Assembly: GCF_027595985.1 (NCBI RefSeq)
Contig: NC_073305.1
Coordinates: 109,450,035 to 109,514,034, forward strand
DNA: 64,000 nucleotides
Reading direction: 5' to 3'
Source: Sorex araneus
Lineage: Eukaryota; Chordata; Mammalia; Eulipotyphla; Soricidae
How positions within the stretch are numbered: the first letter of the stretch is position 1; each line of letters starts with the position of its first letter. A program made the translations under genes and the position numbers. Of the stretch, positions 12,468 through 23,938 are shown one piece after another. The notes under the pieces are model-generated. The model saw nothing but the letters and a program-made list of their open reading frames with translations. It did no database searches and was not told the origin of the DNA.

Positions 12468-12692
12468 TCAGGAAATCACATCATCACAGGGCCCAAACAG
12501 CACTGCATCTTCTGTTCTTTGTACTGAGCTGCTGGCCAAGTTGGCTGAAAATTGCTGGAAGGTGCTCTTTGTCTTGGGAAGCCTCTCTGCTCGTGCAAAA
12601 ACTTCACTGTTGGCCATAATCTCATTGTAGGCTATTTTTCCCTTCTTCCTTCTATCCCAGGAACATTCCTTCAAGATTTTATTCTGTAACAA
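12468..12692 (-). other. Unassigned open frame outside known repeats
   Basis: A 74-codon frame that, unlike its neighbours, has mixed composition and no AT-driven bias. It contains KIAYNEIMANSEVFARAERL and ends GPCDDVIS before a stop. The surrounding ~340 bp (12470-12810) is not one of the repeats recognised here. It could be a pseudogene fragment, a decayed exon or chance. I do not recognise the protein and propose no function. It has no flanking poly(A) tail and lies between two old SINE-A copies. Confidence 0.25.
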
Positions 12693-12817
12693 ACATCAAA
12701 TGTCTCAAGGCCTTAACCCATGTTGATTATGCCTCCCCAAAGTGCTTTTTCTTGGAACTGTGCAGAAGCTTTGAGCTTGCCTACTCCTCAGTTCCTTCTC
12801 CTCTCTAGAAAAAAATG

Positions 12818-12990
12818 TTTCGGGTCAGAAAAATATCTAAATTAACTGAAGCACATGCTTTGTATGTAGGAAGTCTAAATTCAGTCCCGAGCAACTGGTG
12901 GTCCCATAACTTCCAGGAGTAAACTCTTACTTAGCATCGAGCCAGGGGTAGCCCCTGAGCATTTCTAGATGTATCCCAGAAACAACCAAA
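12818..12990 (+). mobile_element. Old SINE-A
   Basis: gcacatgctttgtatgtagg, attcagtcccgagcaact, gtagcccctgagcatttct and an A-rich end with caaaccat. Diverged sense copy directly before an L1 insertion. Confidence 0.65.
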
Positions 12991-13019
12991 CCATATTTTA
13001 AGTAAAATTTCTTTAGGCT

Positions 13020-14317
13020 TCAAAGATGAAATACCACTGACCAAGCAAGTGGAAACAAAGATAAACAGATGAGGCTATATTAAACTGAGAAGTTTCTAAA
13101 CCTCAAAAGAAATAGTGACCAAGATTTTAAACAGCCCATAGAATGGGGTAAAAATTATTTATACAATATGCATCTGATAAGGGATTAATATCCAAGATAT
13201 AAGGCTCTGGTAGGACTTCACAAGAAAAAAAAAAATCCAACCCCATCAAGAAAGGTGGAGAAGAAAGAAACAGAAACTTCCTCAAAGAAGAAATTCAAAT
13301 GGCCAAAAGACATATGAAAAACTACATCACTTATCATCAGGGGGATGTAAATCAAAACAACAATGAGATATCATCTTACACCAGAGACTAGCACACACCA
13401 AAAGAACAAGAACAACCAGTGCTGGCCCAGATGCAGGAAAAAAGGGACTCTCATTCATTTTGGGTGAGAGATTGGTCCAGACTTTTTGGAGAACAACATG
13501 GGCATTCCTCAAAAGACTTGAGATTGTGCTCCCATTTGAGCCAGCAATACCATGTAGAGAATTATATCCTGGGGGACCAGAAATACACAGCAGCAATATC
13601 ATCTGAAGTTCTATGTTCATTGCAGCACTATCCAAATAGCCAGAATCTGGAAACTATCAGAGTTTTATAACTGAATAAAGAAACTATGTTGCATCTACAC
13701 AATTGAATACTATGCAGCTGTTAGGCAAAAGGAAATCCTGAAGTTTGCTTATAAATGGCTGGACATGGAGAGTATCATGCTGAGTGAAATGAGTCAGAAG
13801 GAGAGAGACACATATAGATGACTGCACTCATTTGTGGGATATTAAAAAAAATAGTATAAGACTAATATACAAGGGCCAAAAGAACACGCCAATTGCTGGA
13901 AGCTTGCCAAAGTGTGTGTGTTGGGGATTGGGAGTGGGGGCGGGGAACAAAGGGCAGTTAATATAGAGAAGGCACTAGTGGGACAATAACAGTTAGAAGT
14001 CATCGCTGGACAAGAACTGAGTGTGGAAAGTAGCTAAAGGTTATACATGATAACCTTTCAGTATCTGTATTGCAAACAGAGAGAGAGAGAGCAAGAAAGA
14101 GAGAGAGAGTGAGAGTGAGAGAGACAAAGAAAGAAGGAGAAAAAAAGTGCCTACCACAGAGCAGGCAGGGGGATGGGGAGAGGAAACTGGAAACATTGGT
14201 GGTGGGGAATGCACACTGGTGAAGGGACAGGTGTTGGAAAATTATATGACTGAAACCCAATCATGAACAACCATGTAACTGTATATTACTGTTACTCAAT
14301 AAAAGAAATTTCAAAGC
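13020..14317 (+). mobile_element. L1, 5'-truncated, sense, with TSD
   Basis: About 1.3 kb: the ORF2 C-terminal third and the 3' UTR. Landmarks are tcaaatggccaaaagacatatg, caatgagatatcatcttaca, actatgcagctgttagg and the tail gttactcaataaaag. The 13-bp TSD atttctttaggct is at 13007-13019 and 14318-14330. ORF2 is broken by frameshifts and stops, so it encodes nothing functional. A GA-rich simple repeat (14080-14145) sits in the 3' UTR. Confidence 0.93.
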
Positions 14318-14374
14318 ATTTCTTTAGGCTATTTTCTCCACTATCAATGGTAAATGCACGAGAATAAAGATTAT

Positions 14375-14465
14375 CTTTTTTTTCATATTAATATACTCAG
14401 TGTACTTAGTACAGTTGCCTGGCACATACCAGGCACTCAAAATCATTTGTCAAATAAAAATTTAC
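14375..14465 (+). mobile_element. Ancient L2/MIR 3'-end fragment
   Basis: acagttgcctggcacatacc followed by ggcactcaaaatcatttgtc is the conserved 3' end shared by old L2/MIR-type repeats. Confidence 0.5.
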
Positions 14466-14759
14466 CAACTGACATTTGAGTAGTATAGGTCAAAATTTTA
14501 AAATGTGAAATAAAATATTTTCATACCTTTAGCTTTCAGCTGGAATTTCTTAACTGTAAGATCAGTGACAACATGTTAGTAGTTCAAATTTGTCTATTGT
14601 GATAATATTTATGATACAATAGCAAATATTAAAAACCATGACTTTTCACTACCATCCTAGGTCCCTGCATGAGAGACAGTTTGTAAGCACATAAATCAGA
14701 AATAAAAATGCATAATTAATTATAAATACGTGTGCAAAATATTAACGGAGTTTTCAACA

Positions 14760-15514
14760 CATGGTTCTGGAAAAACAAAATATCCACATATAAAAGATTG
14801 AAACTGAACCATTACCTTACACCATATGTTAAAACTACTTTATAATGAATCATAGACCTAATCACAAGAGCTAAAGTTATAAAATTTTTAGGAGAAAACA
14901 TAAGGGAAATTATTCATGACATCAGATTTTTAGTGATTTCTTGGATGTAATACCAAAGTCACAGGCATCAAAAGAAAACTAGTTAATTTGGACTTCACAA
15001 AGTTGAAAACTTTATGCAAAGTAACTATCAAAAGTGACAAAGCAACCCACAGAATTGAAAAAAATATTACAAATCACATATTTTATATTCTGAACATCTG
15101 GAACTTATAAAAACTACTATTAATCCAAAACAATAGAAAAACAACACAACTAAAGCAGGTAGAGGACTTAAACAGACATTTCTTCAAAGAAGATATTTAA
15201 AATAACAGTAAGTACATAAGAAGAAAATATTAATCACTAACCATTAAAAAATGCAAATCAGACTCATAATGATGTACTACTTCATGAAAATTAGGATGGC
15301 TGTTGTATTATTTTCTAAAGTGTTGCTAAGTACATGGTGTGTTGCTGATAGAAATGTAAAATATGGCAGTTATATGGAAAGCAATATTGCAGGTCCCCCC
15401 CATATTAAATCAGACAACCAAATGGTCAATCATTTCCTCTTCTTGTTATATATCCAAAGGAATTAAATCAGATGCTTGAAAAGATATTTGTATACCCGTG
15501 CTCATGGCAGCATT
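14760..15514 (+). mobile_element. Old L1 (ORF2 part), left segment of a split element
   Basis: Sense mammalian L1: ccttacaccatatgttaaaa, gacttcacaaagttgaaaac, aacagacatttcttcaaaga and aaaatgcaaatcagactc. Many stops. Interrupted at 15515 by a Long-B insertion; the same L1 resumes near 16565. Confidence 0.8.
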
Positions 15515-15735
15515 CACTGTATCACTGTCATCCTGTTGTTTGTTTATTTACTCAAGCAGGCACCAGTAATGTCTCTATTCCTCCTAGCCCCCCAAGATTT
15601 TAGCAGCCTCTTCTTACTCGTCTTTCCCAATGATTGGAGGCTCTTTCAGGGTCAGGGGAACGAGACCTATCATTACTGTTTTTGGCATATTGAATACACC
15701 AGGGTTAGCATGCCAGGCTCTGTCCATGTGGACAG
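15515..15735 (-). mobile_element. Long-B fragment, antisense
   Basis: Starts cactgtatcactgtcatcc (reversed SINE-B type terminus). It then has the Long-B-specific middle (agattttagcagcctcttct) and tttttggcatattgaatac. Inserted in the old L1. Confidence 0.8.
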
Positions 15736-15784
15736 ACAAAAAATAATGGAACAATTGGGGCCATACTGCCAGCAAATATGAGGC

Positions 15785-15885
15785 TGGACACTGTAGCTCA
15801 TGCCATGCCACACACGATGTGAGGTCTATGATTTAATTCTTAGCACCCAAATTTAAAAAAAAAAAGGAAAAGGGAAAGGAAAGGA
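15785..15885 (+). mobile_element. Degenerate tRNA-headed SINE remnant
   Basis: ggctggacactgtagctcat followed about 40 bp later by atttaattcttagcaccc, the spacing of a tRNA-type A box and B box, then an A-rich tail. Weak. Confidence 0.35.
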
Positions 15886-16237
15886 AGTAAAGCATCTTTG
15901 CCAGCTACTCGGGTTATAGTAAACTAATGAAGAGTTAATATCCCACTATTATGTATATTTTCATTTTTGAGAACCCTAATTAACAGAATCAAATATAGAG
16001 GCAATAATAACTCCAAATATAAAAAAAAGGTGAAAGGCCCATGCAACTGATCAAGAGCATTTAGATATCAAGGCAAGGGCTACGGCTGAGTGGTAGAGTG
16101 GCAGCAGGCAGTGAGTACAAGCTCCAATGCAGCAAGGTTCCAGATACCCCACACACCTCAGTGTGAGATAGCAACTGGGGAAAAGAAGAGATAAAGACAC
16201 AAGTCTCACCTTTAAATAAGATCTTAGGGTGAGGGGA

Positions 16238-16395
16238 GAGGGTATCAGAGAGCTTAACAGGTTGAGTGCACTATTTTGCATGTAGAAGACCCAGATTAAG
16301 TCCCAGGTATTTGCACTGTCTCCCAACCATGGCCAGGAGCGAACCCCAAGCAATGCTGGGTATGCATGCCACCCCACCCCCGCCCTCAAAAGAAT
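16238..16395 (+). mobile_element. Old SINE-A
   Basis: cttaacaggttgagtgcac, gattaagtcccaggtattt, ccaggagcgaaccccaagca and a C-rich/A-rich end. Sits inside the split old L1. Confidence 0.6.
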
Positions 16396-16564
16396 AACCA
16401 CAGACCTGGGTAACATACATCCTAGTGGTTTGCTTAAGACATTTTGCTATTGACAAAGTTATTTGCTTCTCACTCAAGGACTTGAGAATAAAGATCTGAT
16501 TCATCTCTCTTAACTCTTAACCAAGGGCGTACCAACTGCTCGGCACGTAAATAAGTATTATTCT

Positions 16565-16989
16565 TAATGATAAAGCATAGAAGTTACCAAGAAGTCACCA
16601 ATAAATTAATGGATAAACAAATGTAGTATGTATACATACAATTTAATATGATTCATGCTTAAAACATAAGAAAGTTATGATGTGCTACAACATGGGTAAA
16701 TCTTGAGAACATTATACTAAGTGAAAAAAGCCAATAACAAAAGGGCAAATAGCGCATGACTCCATTTATATGTGGTACAAATTATAGTAGGGAAAGTAAC
16801 ATTGTAATTGCTGAGGGTTAGGAAAGGCGAGAATGTAGAATTATTGATTTTTGGATATGGAGTTTCTGTTCGAGAAGATGCAAAGTGTTGAAAATGGATG
16901 GTGGTGACGGAGGCACAACAGTGCTCATTGCCCCTCAACCATACACGTAAGAAAAATACAAATGATAAATTCCGTGCTATATCTTGTGT
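16565..16989 (+). mobile_element. Old L1 3' end, continuation of the split element
   Basis: attaatggataaacaaatgta, ttgagaacattatactaagt, ggatggtggtgacggaggc and aatgataaattccgtgc match the ORF2 end and 3' UTR of an old placental L1. It resumes after the SINE-B at 17190-17225 with ttatcacaataaaaata. Confidence 0.8.
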
Positions 16990-17189
16990 CATGGCAGAGC
17001 CTGGCAAGCTATCCATGGCGTACTCGATATGCTAAAAACAGTAACAATGACGGTCCTCATTCCCCTGATATTGAAAGAGCCCCCAATACATCATCGGGCT
17101 ACCCTAGAATGCTACAGGGACAAATGAAGATGTTACTGGCGTCCCCTCGAGCTAATCAATGAACAAGGGGATGACAGCGATATACTGAC
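16990..17189 (+). mobile_element. SINE-B/Long-B 3' fragment with TSD
   Basis: Lacks a tRNA head and starts catggcagagcctggcaag. It carries the Long-B middle (cattcccctgatattgaaag) and ends gatgacagcgatatactg. Flanks atatcttgtgt (16979-16989) and atattttgtgt (17190-17200) form an 11-bp TSD with one mismatch. No A tail. Confidence 0.8.
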
Positions 17190-17225
17190 ATATTTTGTGT
17201 GCATTATCACAATAAAAATACTGAC

Positions 17226-17915
17226 AGAATATTATGGTAATTTAATGAAACATTTAGTTGTATTGGCGAGGTCTGATGAGGGAACATCACAGAGGCAGTC
17301 ACTTCTAAATAACAAAATGGGAAAAAGTGTTCCTGGACAAAAGAAAGAGCATCGACAAATGAAATAAACTTGAGAATACAGATATTTGCAAGGTCTTGAA
17401 GTTTAATTAGAGATGGTGACAGAGATAAGTCTGAACTATAACTACAGAAATAGTCCCAACAGGTAAAATCGAATAAATATAAAATTACATTCTACTGTCT
17501 TGAAATCACAGGTTATAGATGTTATGTTTGTTTATTCACCAGACTATAATAATTAAATAGAATATTTTCACCAAATTTTATAGGTCAATAAATCTAATGA
17601 TGAATTTATGATAATTTTGTCCAAGGGCTAGGAAACTATATTTTGGGGATAAAAGAAGACATTGAACTTATTTAAATCAAACTTGCATTCGAATTTTAAC
17701 ATCCAAAACTAAAACACAATTTAAAATCAGTATGTCTAATATAAACTCAAGGAAAATTCTTTTTTCTTAAAAATATTCTTAATAATTATTGAAATTCTCA
17801 TTATACCCTTTTGTCTGTAATACAAAAATGCTTTAAGTCTAAGGTTAATGGTTTATCTTGCATAATGTCTAAGTCACAAATCTTTGCTGTTGCTATTCTG
17901 ACTATAAAGAGTTGA
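17226..17915. other. Single-copy AT-rich stretch
   Basis: No repeat or exon recognised. Confidence 0.4.
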
Positions 17916-17917
17916 CT

Positions 17918-18078
17918 ACAGAGCCAGAGATATAGCGCAATGTGTAAGATGATTTGCCTTGCATATGGTCAGCCCAATTTTAAATCCCAGCACCACATCT
18001 GGCACCCCTAGAACACTAGGAGTGATTAATTCCTAAACATAGAGCCATAAGTCTGAGTACCACCAAGTATGGGGAAAA
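17918..18078 (+). mobile_element. Old SINE-A
   Basis: gagccagagatatagcgcaa, atttgccttgcatatggtc, ttttaaatcccagcacca and gtctgagtaccaccaag. Diverged sense copy. Confidence 0.75.
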
Positions 18079-18084
18079 GAGTTA

Positions 18085-19915
18085 AACTACAAGTAAAGAG
18101 AAGAAAAATCAAATTTAGTCAGTATAATTCACCATGTATCATTAAAAACCAACGAAAAGAAAGTCTGAAAGAGTGTTTTCAACAGAAAAAGAATCTACTG
18201 ATAACTAGACCTTGTAAACTTTGTGGACTGGAGAGGTTCGCATATTTCTCAGACTCTTAAAGTTTAGATTCTCCTGTACAAACTTACCAAGATATGATCT
18301 TGTACACTAAAAGATCTAAAGTAATTCAGGAAAGGATGGATGATTTTAAAAACGATTTTTAAATAAAAAATAAAAGCATGAAACAGTACAACTTTTTTTT
18401 TAAATCTGTTTCTGCATTAAAATGTGTTCTGAGAAGGTTATTTACAGGCCTTCCAGTGAAAAGTAAAGACATTTATTCTGGGCAGAGGAACTGTCAGATT
18501 TGATCTTTTTCTTCCTTTCATACGTCATTTCACTCAACCATGTGTTGTTTTTTCTCTATTACATTATAATCTGCATGAGAACCTCATTTAGTTAAACATC
18601 CTCCACCCAGTGCCTTAGGAGAATGGAGGCTGCTTCTGCTTTGGGGTTTGGTTTTTCCCGTAAGTGTGTTGTAAAAAACTATACTGTTTCTTTGTATCAA
18701 AACCCTTGCAGTTTCTTCTAATTTTAGTTTCCCTCTGTGAGCAAGAACCTGCAATCAAAATTTTGGCAGATTAAATATATCATAGGGCTCTTCATTTTAT
18801 GAGTGCTTCTGTTGAACTTGAACATACTACTTGGGAAGTTAAAGGACACATTTTTATACTAACCATTAATCTTCTCTTTCCTCCCATCACACAGTCACTT
18901 CACCTTTGTTTTGCCTATTCCATCTCCATACTGCTCAACATTATATTATCTGCAGGTATCTGAAGATACCTGCAATCTTTCATTTAATAACCATTTATTG
19001 AGTAGCAACAGTAGGCCAAATATTAGACTATTAGTTGTACATATAGAGAGAGAAATCAAACATATCCATTCTTCTCAAGTAGTCCACTTCTTTTCTACTT
19101 CATCATATGCATAATGTATATTGCTAAATTAAACCAGATCACCAGATAATGTCTATGCTTCTTATGTAATGCTATCACCAAACTACATATTCACTTATTA
19201 ATTTTCAAGGATTTTCAATAGCTAATATTGAAAGAACTTTAACCCTGGATAGCTATTTGTACATAATGTTTTGAGTTTTTGAACTTCTATGAGCTCAGAA
19301 TCCCAAAGAAACTAATTTAAACTTTTCACAAAGTTGAACAAGATATTAACTGAAATATTTCCATAGTGTACTTATAACTTGATCTGTGATCAGACATATT
19401 ATAGATATATGTATCTAGCCGGAAATAAAGAGACTTTTCTAAATGATAAAACCTCTCTGGCTAATGTCACTAATAATCTATGATAAAGGAAACTAAGATT
19501 CTTAACAGGCTTCTAGAAGTTTATTAATATTATTAATTGTATTACAGATTAAATCAAGTACATTTTTCATAACTTTCTATTTAAGTAGTCCCTTGTAGGA
19601 AATAATAACTTTTATTGTTTACTTCATGGTTACTATCATTCTTTCACACGTCATATAGTGTATACTTAGACACAAAGGTAAACATCACATTTGTTGAAAA
19701 AGCAGTCAGACCAGTGACGAATTAAATAAACATGCTGGTGGGAATCAAAAAAGATTTTTAAATTTCTGATTAATTCACAATAACTCTGGTCATGTGTGTC
19801 TTCCTTAAAGCTAAGAGAATAAATATGCTAATTTGATTTTTTAACTTTTTGAAGTACAAAATTAGAATAATGATGAAGAAGACGAAAGAGTAGAAGAAAT
19901 AACCGAAAAATAATG
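18085..19915. other. Single-copy stretch with a possible L2 trace
   Basis: Mostly unrecognised AT-rich sequence. At 18975-19035 the string aataaccatttattgagta is like the antisense 3' end of old L2-type repeats. A perfect hairpin sits at 18951-18974 (listed separately). Confidence 0.4.
18951..18974. repeat. Perfect short inverted repeat
   Basis: Arms tgcaggtatc (18951-18960) and gatacctgca (18965-18974) are exact reverse complements with loop tgaa. No U-run or neighbouring gene gives it a role. Confidence 0.8.
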
Positions 19916-19919
19916 GCAT

Positions 19920-22015
19920 GAAGGAGGCTATAAAATCAATACCCAAAAAGTCCATAACTTTCCTATATGCAAATAATGAGAGAGAAGAAAGTGACATGAA
20001 AAAATAAATCCTGTTCACAATCATGCCTGAGAAAATCAAGTACTTCGGAATCAGCTTACCTAAGGAGGAAAAAGACCTGTACAAAGAAAACTACAAAACA
20101 CAACGTCACAAAATGAAAGAGGGCACGAGGAAATGAAAAAATATGCCCTGCTCGTGGATTGGAAGAAATAACATTCTCAAAATGGCAATACTTCCCAAAG
20201 CATTGTACAGATTCAATGCGATCCCCGTAAGGATACCCATGACATTCTTCAAAGAAATGGAGCAAACACTCCTGCAATTCATATGGAACAGTAAGTCCCC
20301 ATGCATAGGTAAAGCAAACCTGGGGAAAAAAAGATGGGAGGCAACACCTTCCCCAACCTCAAACTCTCCTACAAAGTAGTAATAATTAAAACAGCATGGT
20401 ACTGGAACAAAGGCAGAGCCACAGAACAAGGGAACAGATTGGAATGTCCTGACACACATTGACCCTCAAATATATGATCATCTAATCTTTGATAAGCAAG
20501 CAAGAAATGTGAAGTAGAGCAAGGAAAGCCTCTTTAACAAATGGTGCTGGAAAACTGGACAGCTAAATGCCAAAAAATGCCCTCAGATCTCTACCTAACA
20601 CCATGTACAAAAGTCAGATCAAAATGGATTAAAGACCAACATCAGACCAGAATCCATAAGGTACATTGAAGACAACGTTGGCAAAACCCTCCACGACATT
20701 GGAGCTAAAGATATCTTCAAAGGTGATACACCACTGACAAGCAAGTGGAAGCAAAAATAAACAAATGGGACTGTCTTAAACAAAGAAGCTTCTGCACCTC
20801 AAAAAACAAGGACTAAAATACAAAGACAGTCTACAGAATGGGAAAGGATATTCACCCAATACCCCTCTGATAAGGGGTTGATATCAAGGATATACAAGGC
20901 ACTGGTTGAACTCTAAAAGAAGAAAACATCAAATCTCATCAGAAAATGGGTGGTGGAAATGAACAGAAATTTTCTCAAAGAAGAATTCAAATGGCTAAAA
21001 GATATATGAGAAAATGCTCTACATCACCAATCATCAGGGAGATGCAGATCAAAATAACAATGAGATATCATCTCAAACCACAGAGACTGGCCCACATCAA
21101 AAGAACAAAAGCAACCAGTGTTGGTGTGGATGTCGGGAGAAAGGGACTCTCCTTCACTGCTGGTGGGAATGCCAACTGGTTCAGCCCTTTTGGAAAACAG
21201 TATGGGCAATTCTCAAAAAATTAGAAATTGAGCTCCCATTTGACCCAGCAATACTATTTCTTGGAGTATATTCTGGAGAGGCAAAAAAGTATAGTCTAAA
21301 TGACATCTGCACTTGTATGTTCATTGCAGCACTGTTTACAATAGCCAATATCTGGAAAATACCTGAGTGCCCAAGAAGAGATGACTGGTTAAAGAAACTT
21401 TGGTACATCTACACAATGGAATACTATGCAGCTGTTAGAAAAGATGAAGTCATGAAATTTGCATATAAGTGGATCAACATGGGAAGTATCATGTTAAGTG
21501 AAATGAGTCAGAAAAAGAGAGACAGACATAGAAAGAATGCACTCCTCTATGGAATATAAGATAACAGAGTGGGAGACTAACACCCAAGAGTAGTAGAGAT
21601 AAGGACCAGGAGGTCTGCCCCACAGCTTGGAAACTGGCCTCACATGCTGGGTGAAAAGATAGCTCAGATAGAGAAGGGAACACCAAGTAAAGGGTGCTTG
21701 GAGAACCTGCTCAGGTTGAGAGATGCATGCTGAATGTAGACTATAGATTGAACACAGTGGCCACTCAGTGCCATTCAATTGAGTGGCCACTCAATTGAAA
21801 ACCACACCATCCAAAAGGAGAGAGAGAACAAAGGGAATGACTTGCCACAGAGGCAGGGTGGGAGGGGGGCATAGAGTAGGGATGGTGGGAGGGATTCTGT
21901 GGTCATTGGTGGTGGAGAATGGCCACTGGTGGAGGGATGGGTACTCGGTCATTGTATGCCTGAAACACAAACATGAAAATTTGTAAGTATGTAACTCTAC
22001 CCATGGTGATTCACT
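19920..22015 (+). mobile_element. L1 fragment: ORF2 C-terminal half plus 3' UTR, sense
   Basis: Begins at the block encoding INTQKSITFLYANNE-like residues. It continues through the post-RT region ([19 protein letters not shown]) to the C-terminal cysteine motif. The last ~180 codons (21014-21559) are still open and include CGCREKGTLLHCWWEC, the C-x3-C-x7-H-x4-C knuckle typical of L1 ORF2p, then KLWYIYTMEYYAAVRKDEV. Upstream it is frameshifted and internally damaged, and ORF1, endonuclease and the RT core are absent, so it is inactive. The 3' UTR ends gtgattcact at 22015, where SINE-B inserted. Confidence 0.92.
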
Positions 22016-22234
22016 TCACTGTAGCACTGCCGTCCCGTTGTTTATTGATTTGCTCAAGCAAGCACCATCAAATATGCCACGGGTAGCTTGCCAGGCTCTG
22101 CTGTGCGTGCGGGATACTCTCAGTAGCTTGCCAAATTCTCTGAGAGGGCCGGAGGAATCGAATTCAGGTCAGTCACGTGCAAGGCAAATGCCTACCCACT
22201 GTGCTATCACGATAGCACAGTGATAGCACAGTGT
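22016..22234 (-). mobile_element. SINE-B, antisense, with TSD
   Basis: Reversed SINE-B from tcactgtagcactgccgtcc to the reversed head (gtgctatcacgatagcacag). The 9-bp TSD tgattcact is at 22007-22015 and 22235-22243. An internal deletion removes the block around gttactgtttttggc. No poly(A)/poly(T) at either end. Confidence 0.88.
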
Positions 22235-22243
22235 TGATTCACT

Positions 22244-22890
22244 ATCATCATCATCATCATCATCATCCTGTTGATCGTCGATTTTCTCGAGCAGTCTCAG
22301 TACCATCTCCATTCGTCCTAACCCTGAGATTTTAGAAGCCTCTTCTTACTTGTCCTTCCCAATGGTGCTGCATGGAGGCTCTTTCAGGGTCAGGGAATGA
22401 GACCCATCATTGTTACTGGTTTTGGCACATGAATACACCCCAGGGAGCTTGCCAGGCTCTTCTATGCAGGCAGGAAACTCTTGGTAGTTTGCCAAGTTCA
22501 CCACAGGGGAGAATTAGGCTATCAGATGTCGAGCAGCTGCTTTCCAGGAACTTAGTCTCTGGATGTTGGACATTGGTGGGGTAACATGGTGCTGCGGGTA
22601 GTCCCTAGGTGTGACAGCCTAGCTACTGGAAAATGGGAAATCTGGGCAGTAGAGACCCAGTTCCAATCCGAGCAGTCCTGGAGATCTCTGCCCCGGGCTC
22701 CACACACCTGGGTTCCTCTGCTGGTTCCTTCATATGTGAGTCTCGTCTGAACCTGTGGAGAGGGGCCTTGAGCATGACTGTGGCTGGGTTCCGGAGGCTG
22801 GGTCCCTCAGGGGCTCTGCTCGGGGCAGGTAGGGAAACCCACCCCCTCCGAGGGGCCCCTGTGAAGACAGTCAAGCACGGGGACAAGAGA
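22244..22890 (-). mobile_element. Long-B element, antisense, longest copy
   Basis: Starts with an ATC run (22244-22267), then ctgttgatcgtcgattttct, the Long-B middle (tgagattttagaagcctctt) and ttgttactggttttggcac. It continues through taggtgtgacagcc (22606-22619), cacctgggttcctctgctgg and aggggcccctgtgaagacag. It shares the last three blocks with the composite at 25848-27375 and with 5306-5895. No credible protein; a minus-strand frame at 22623-23036 is a by-product of the GC-rich segment. Confidence 0.75.
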
Positions 22891-23009
22891 CTCTGTGTCA
22901 CTCTCTTCCGGGAGCTTGGCCTTATAAGGAAATTGGCCATTGGTGAGATTACATGAAATTTGAAAAAAAATTCAAAGGAAAATTTTTTGGATTCTAGTTC
23001 TTTTGGGTA

Positions 23010-23112
23010 GCACTGTTGTTCATCGGATTTGCTCAAGCAGGCACCAGAAACGTCTCCATTGTGAGACGTTTGTTGTTACTGTTTTGGGCATATTGAAAAC
23101 GCCATGAGTAGA
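23010..23112 (-). mobile_element. SINE-B 3' fragment, antisense
   Basis: tagcactgttgttcatcgga, caagcaggcaccagaaacgt and cattgtgagacgtttgttgt match the reversed SINE-B 3' half; it is truncated before the tRNA head. Confidence 0.8.
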
Positions 23113-23905
23113 TTCACTAATTAAAAAAAATGGCATGAAGAGATAAAGAGGATAAATTAAAGAAAAAGAATGGAGTAGTGGGATACAAAGAAAAGCCAAA
23201 TAGAACAAAAGCTTGAAGAGATCATTTTGGAGGCTGTTATGTAGATAATTAGATTATAGGAGCTAATGTGAATTGTAAGAAAACAGAAGAGTGGAGGAAA
23301 TGATTGGTAGAAGAGCTGTTCTGAGGTAGGGGTTGAATCTCTTCATTTTTCATAGAGAAATGTAAATCTGGAATATGTCAAAAAACATTTTTGGCCTGCC
23401 AGATCATGCTTCATTTTAAGTGATTTTTTACAGACACTAAACTAAATGAAACTCCAAGATTTAGTTGCCTTTGGAAAGCAGACTCTATAATTGGAGTGTG
23501 TAAAGGAGCATGAATGCTGAAGTTCAATTTGGCTATGCCAACACTCTTAGCAGAATTTTTCTCTGGCTAAGGGACTCTATTGGGTGATTTATATAAAAAT
23601 AGAGAAGGTTTAAAATCAATAAAAGTTAAAGAAACAAGTGATGCATGAATTATTGAGCTGTGGTAAGAAAAAAAAATCAGGGTCAGGCTGCACAGAGTTC
23701 CCCAAGCTCCAGCAGGTATATCCAGTAGTCCCTCTAGCACCACTCGCTATAGAACTGGAGACCCCGAAGCAATGCCAGGTTGACCCAGAGTAATCTCTGG
23801 CACCATATACCCTAAATAACTCTGGATTCTCAGGTTCTATTACCAAAACACTGGCCAACCCACAGAATTGCCTTGAGGGACACTCAGGCCTTTTGAGTTT
23901 CACTG

Positions 23906-23938
<33 letters not shown>

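Noticed and set aside
15785..15830. Alu/7SL-derived SINE (ggctggacactgtagctcat resembles an Alu start)
   Set aside because: The following sequence fits a tRNA-type B box, not 7SL, and Alu is primate-specific.
22244..22267. CRISPR-like or regulatory direct repeat
   Set aside because: Simple ATC repeat at the Long-B terminus.
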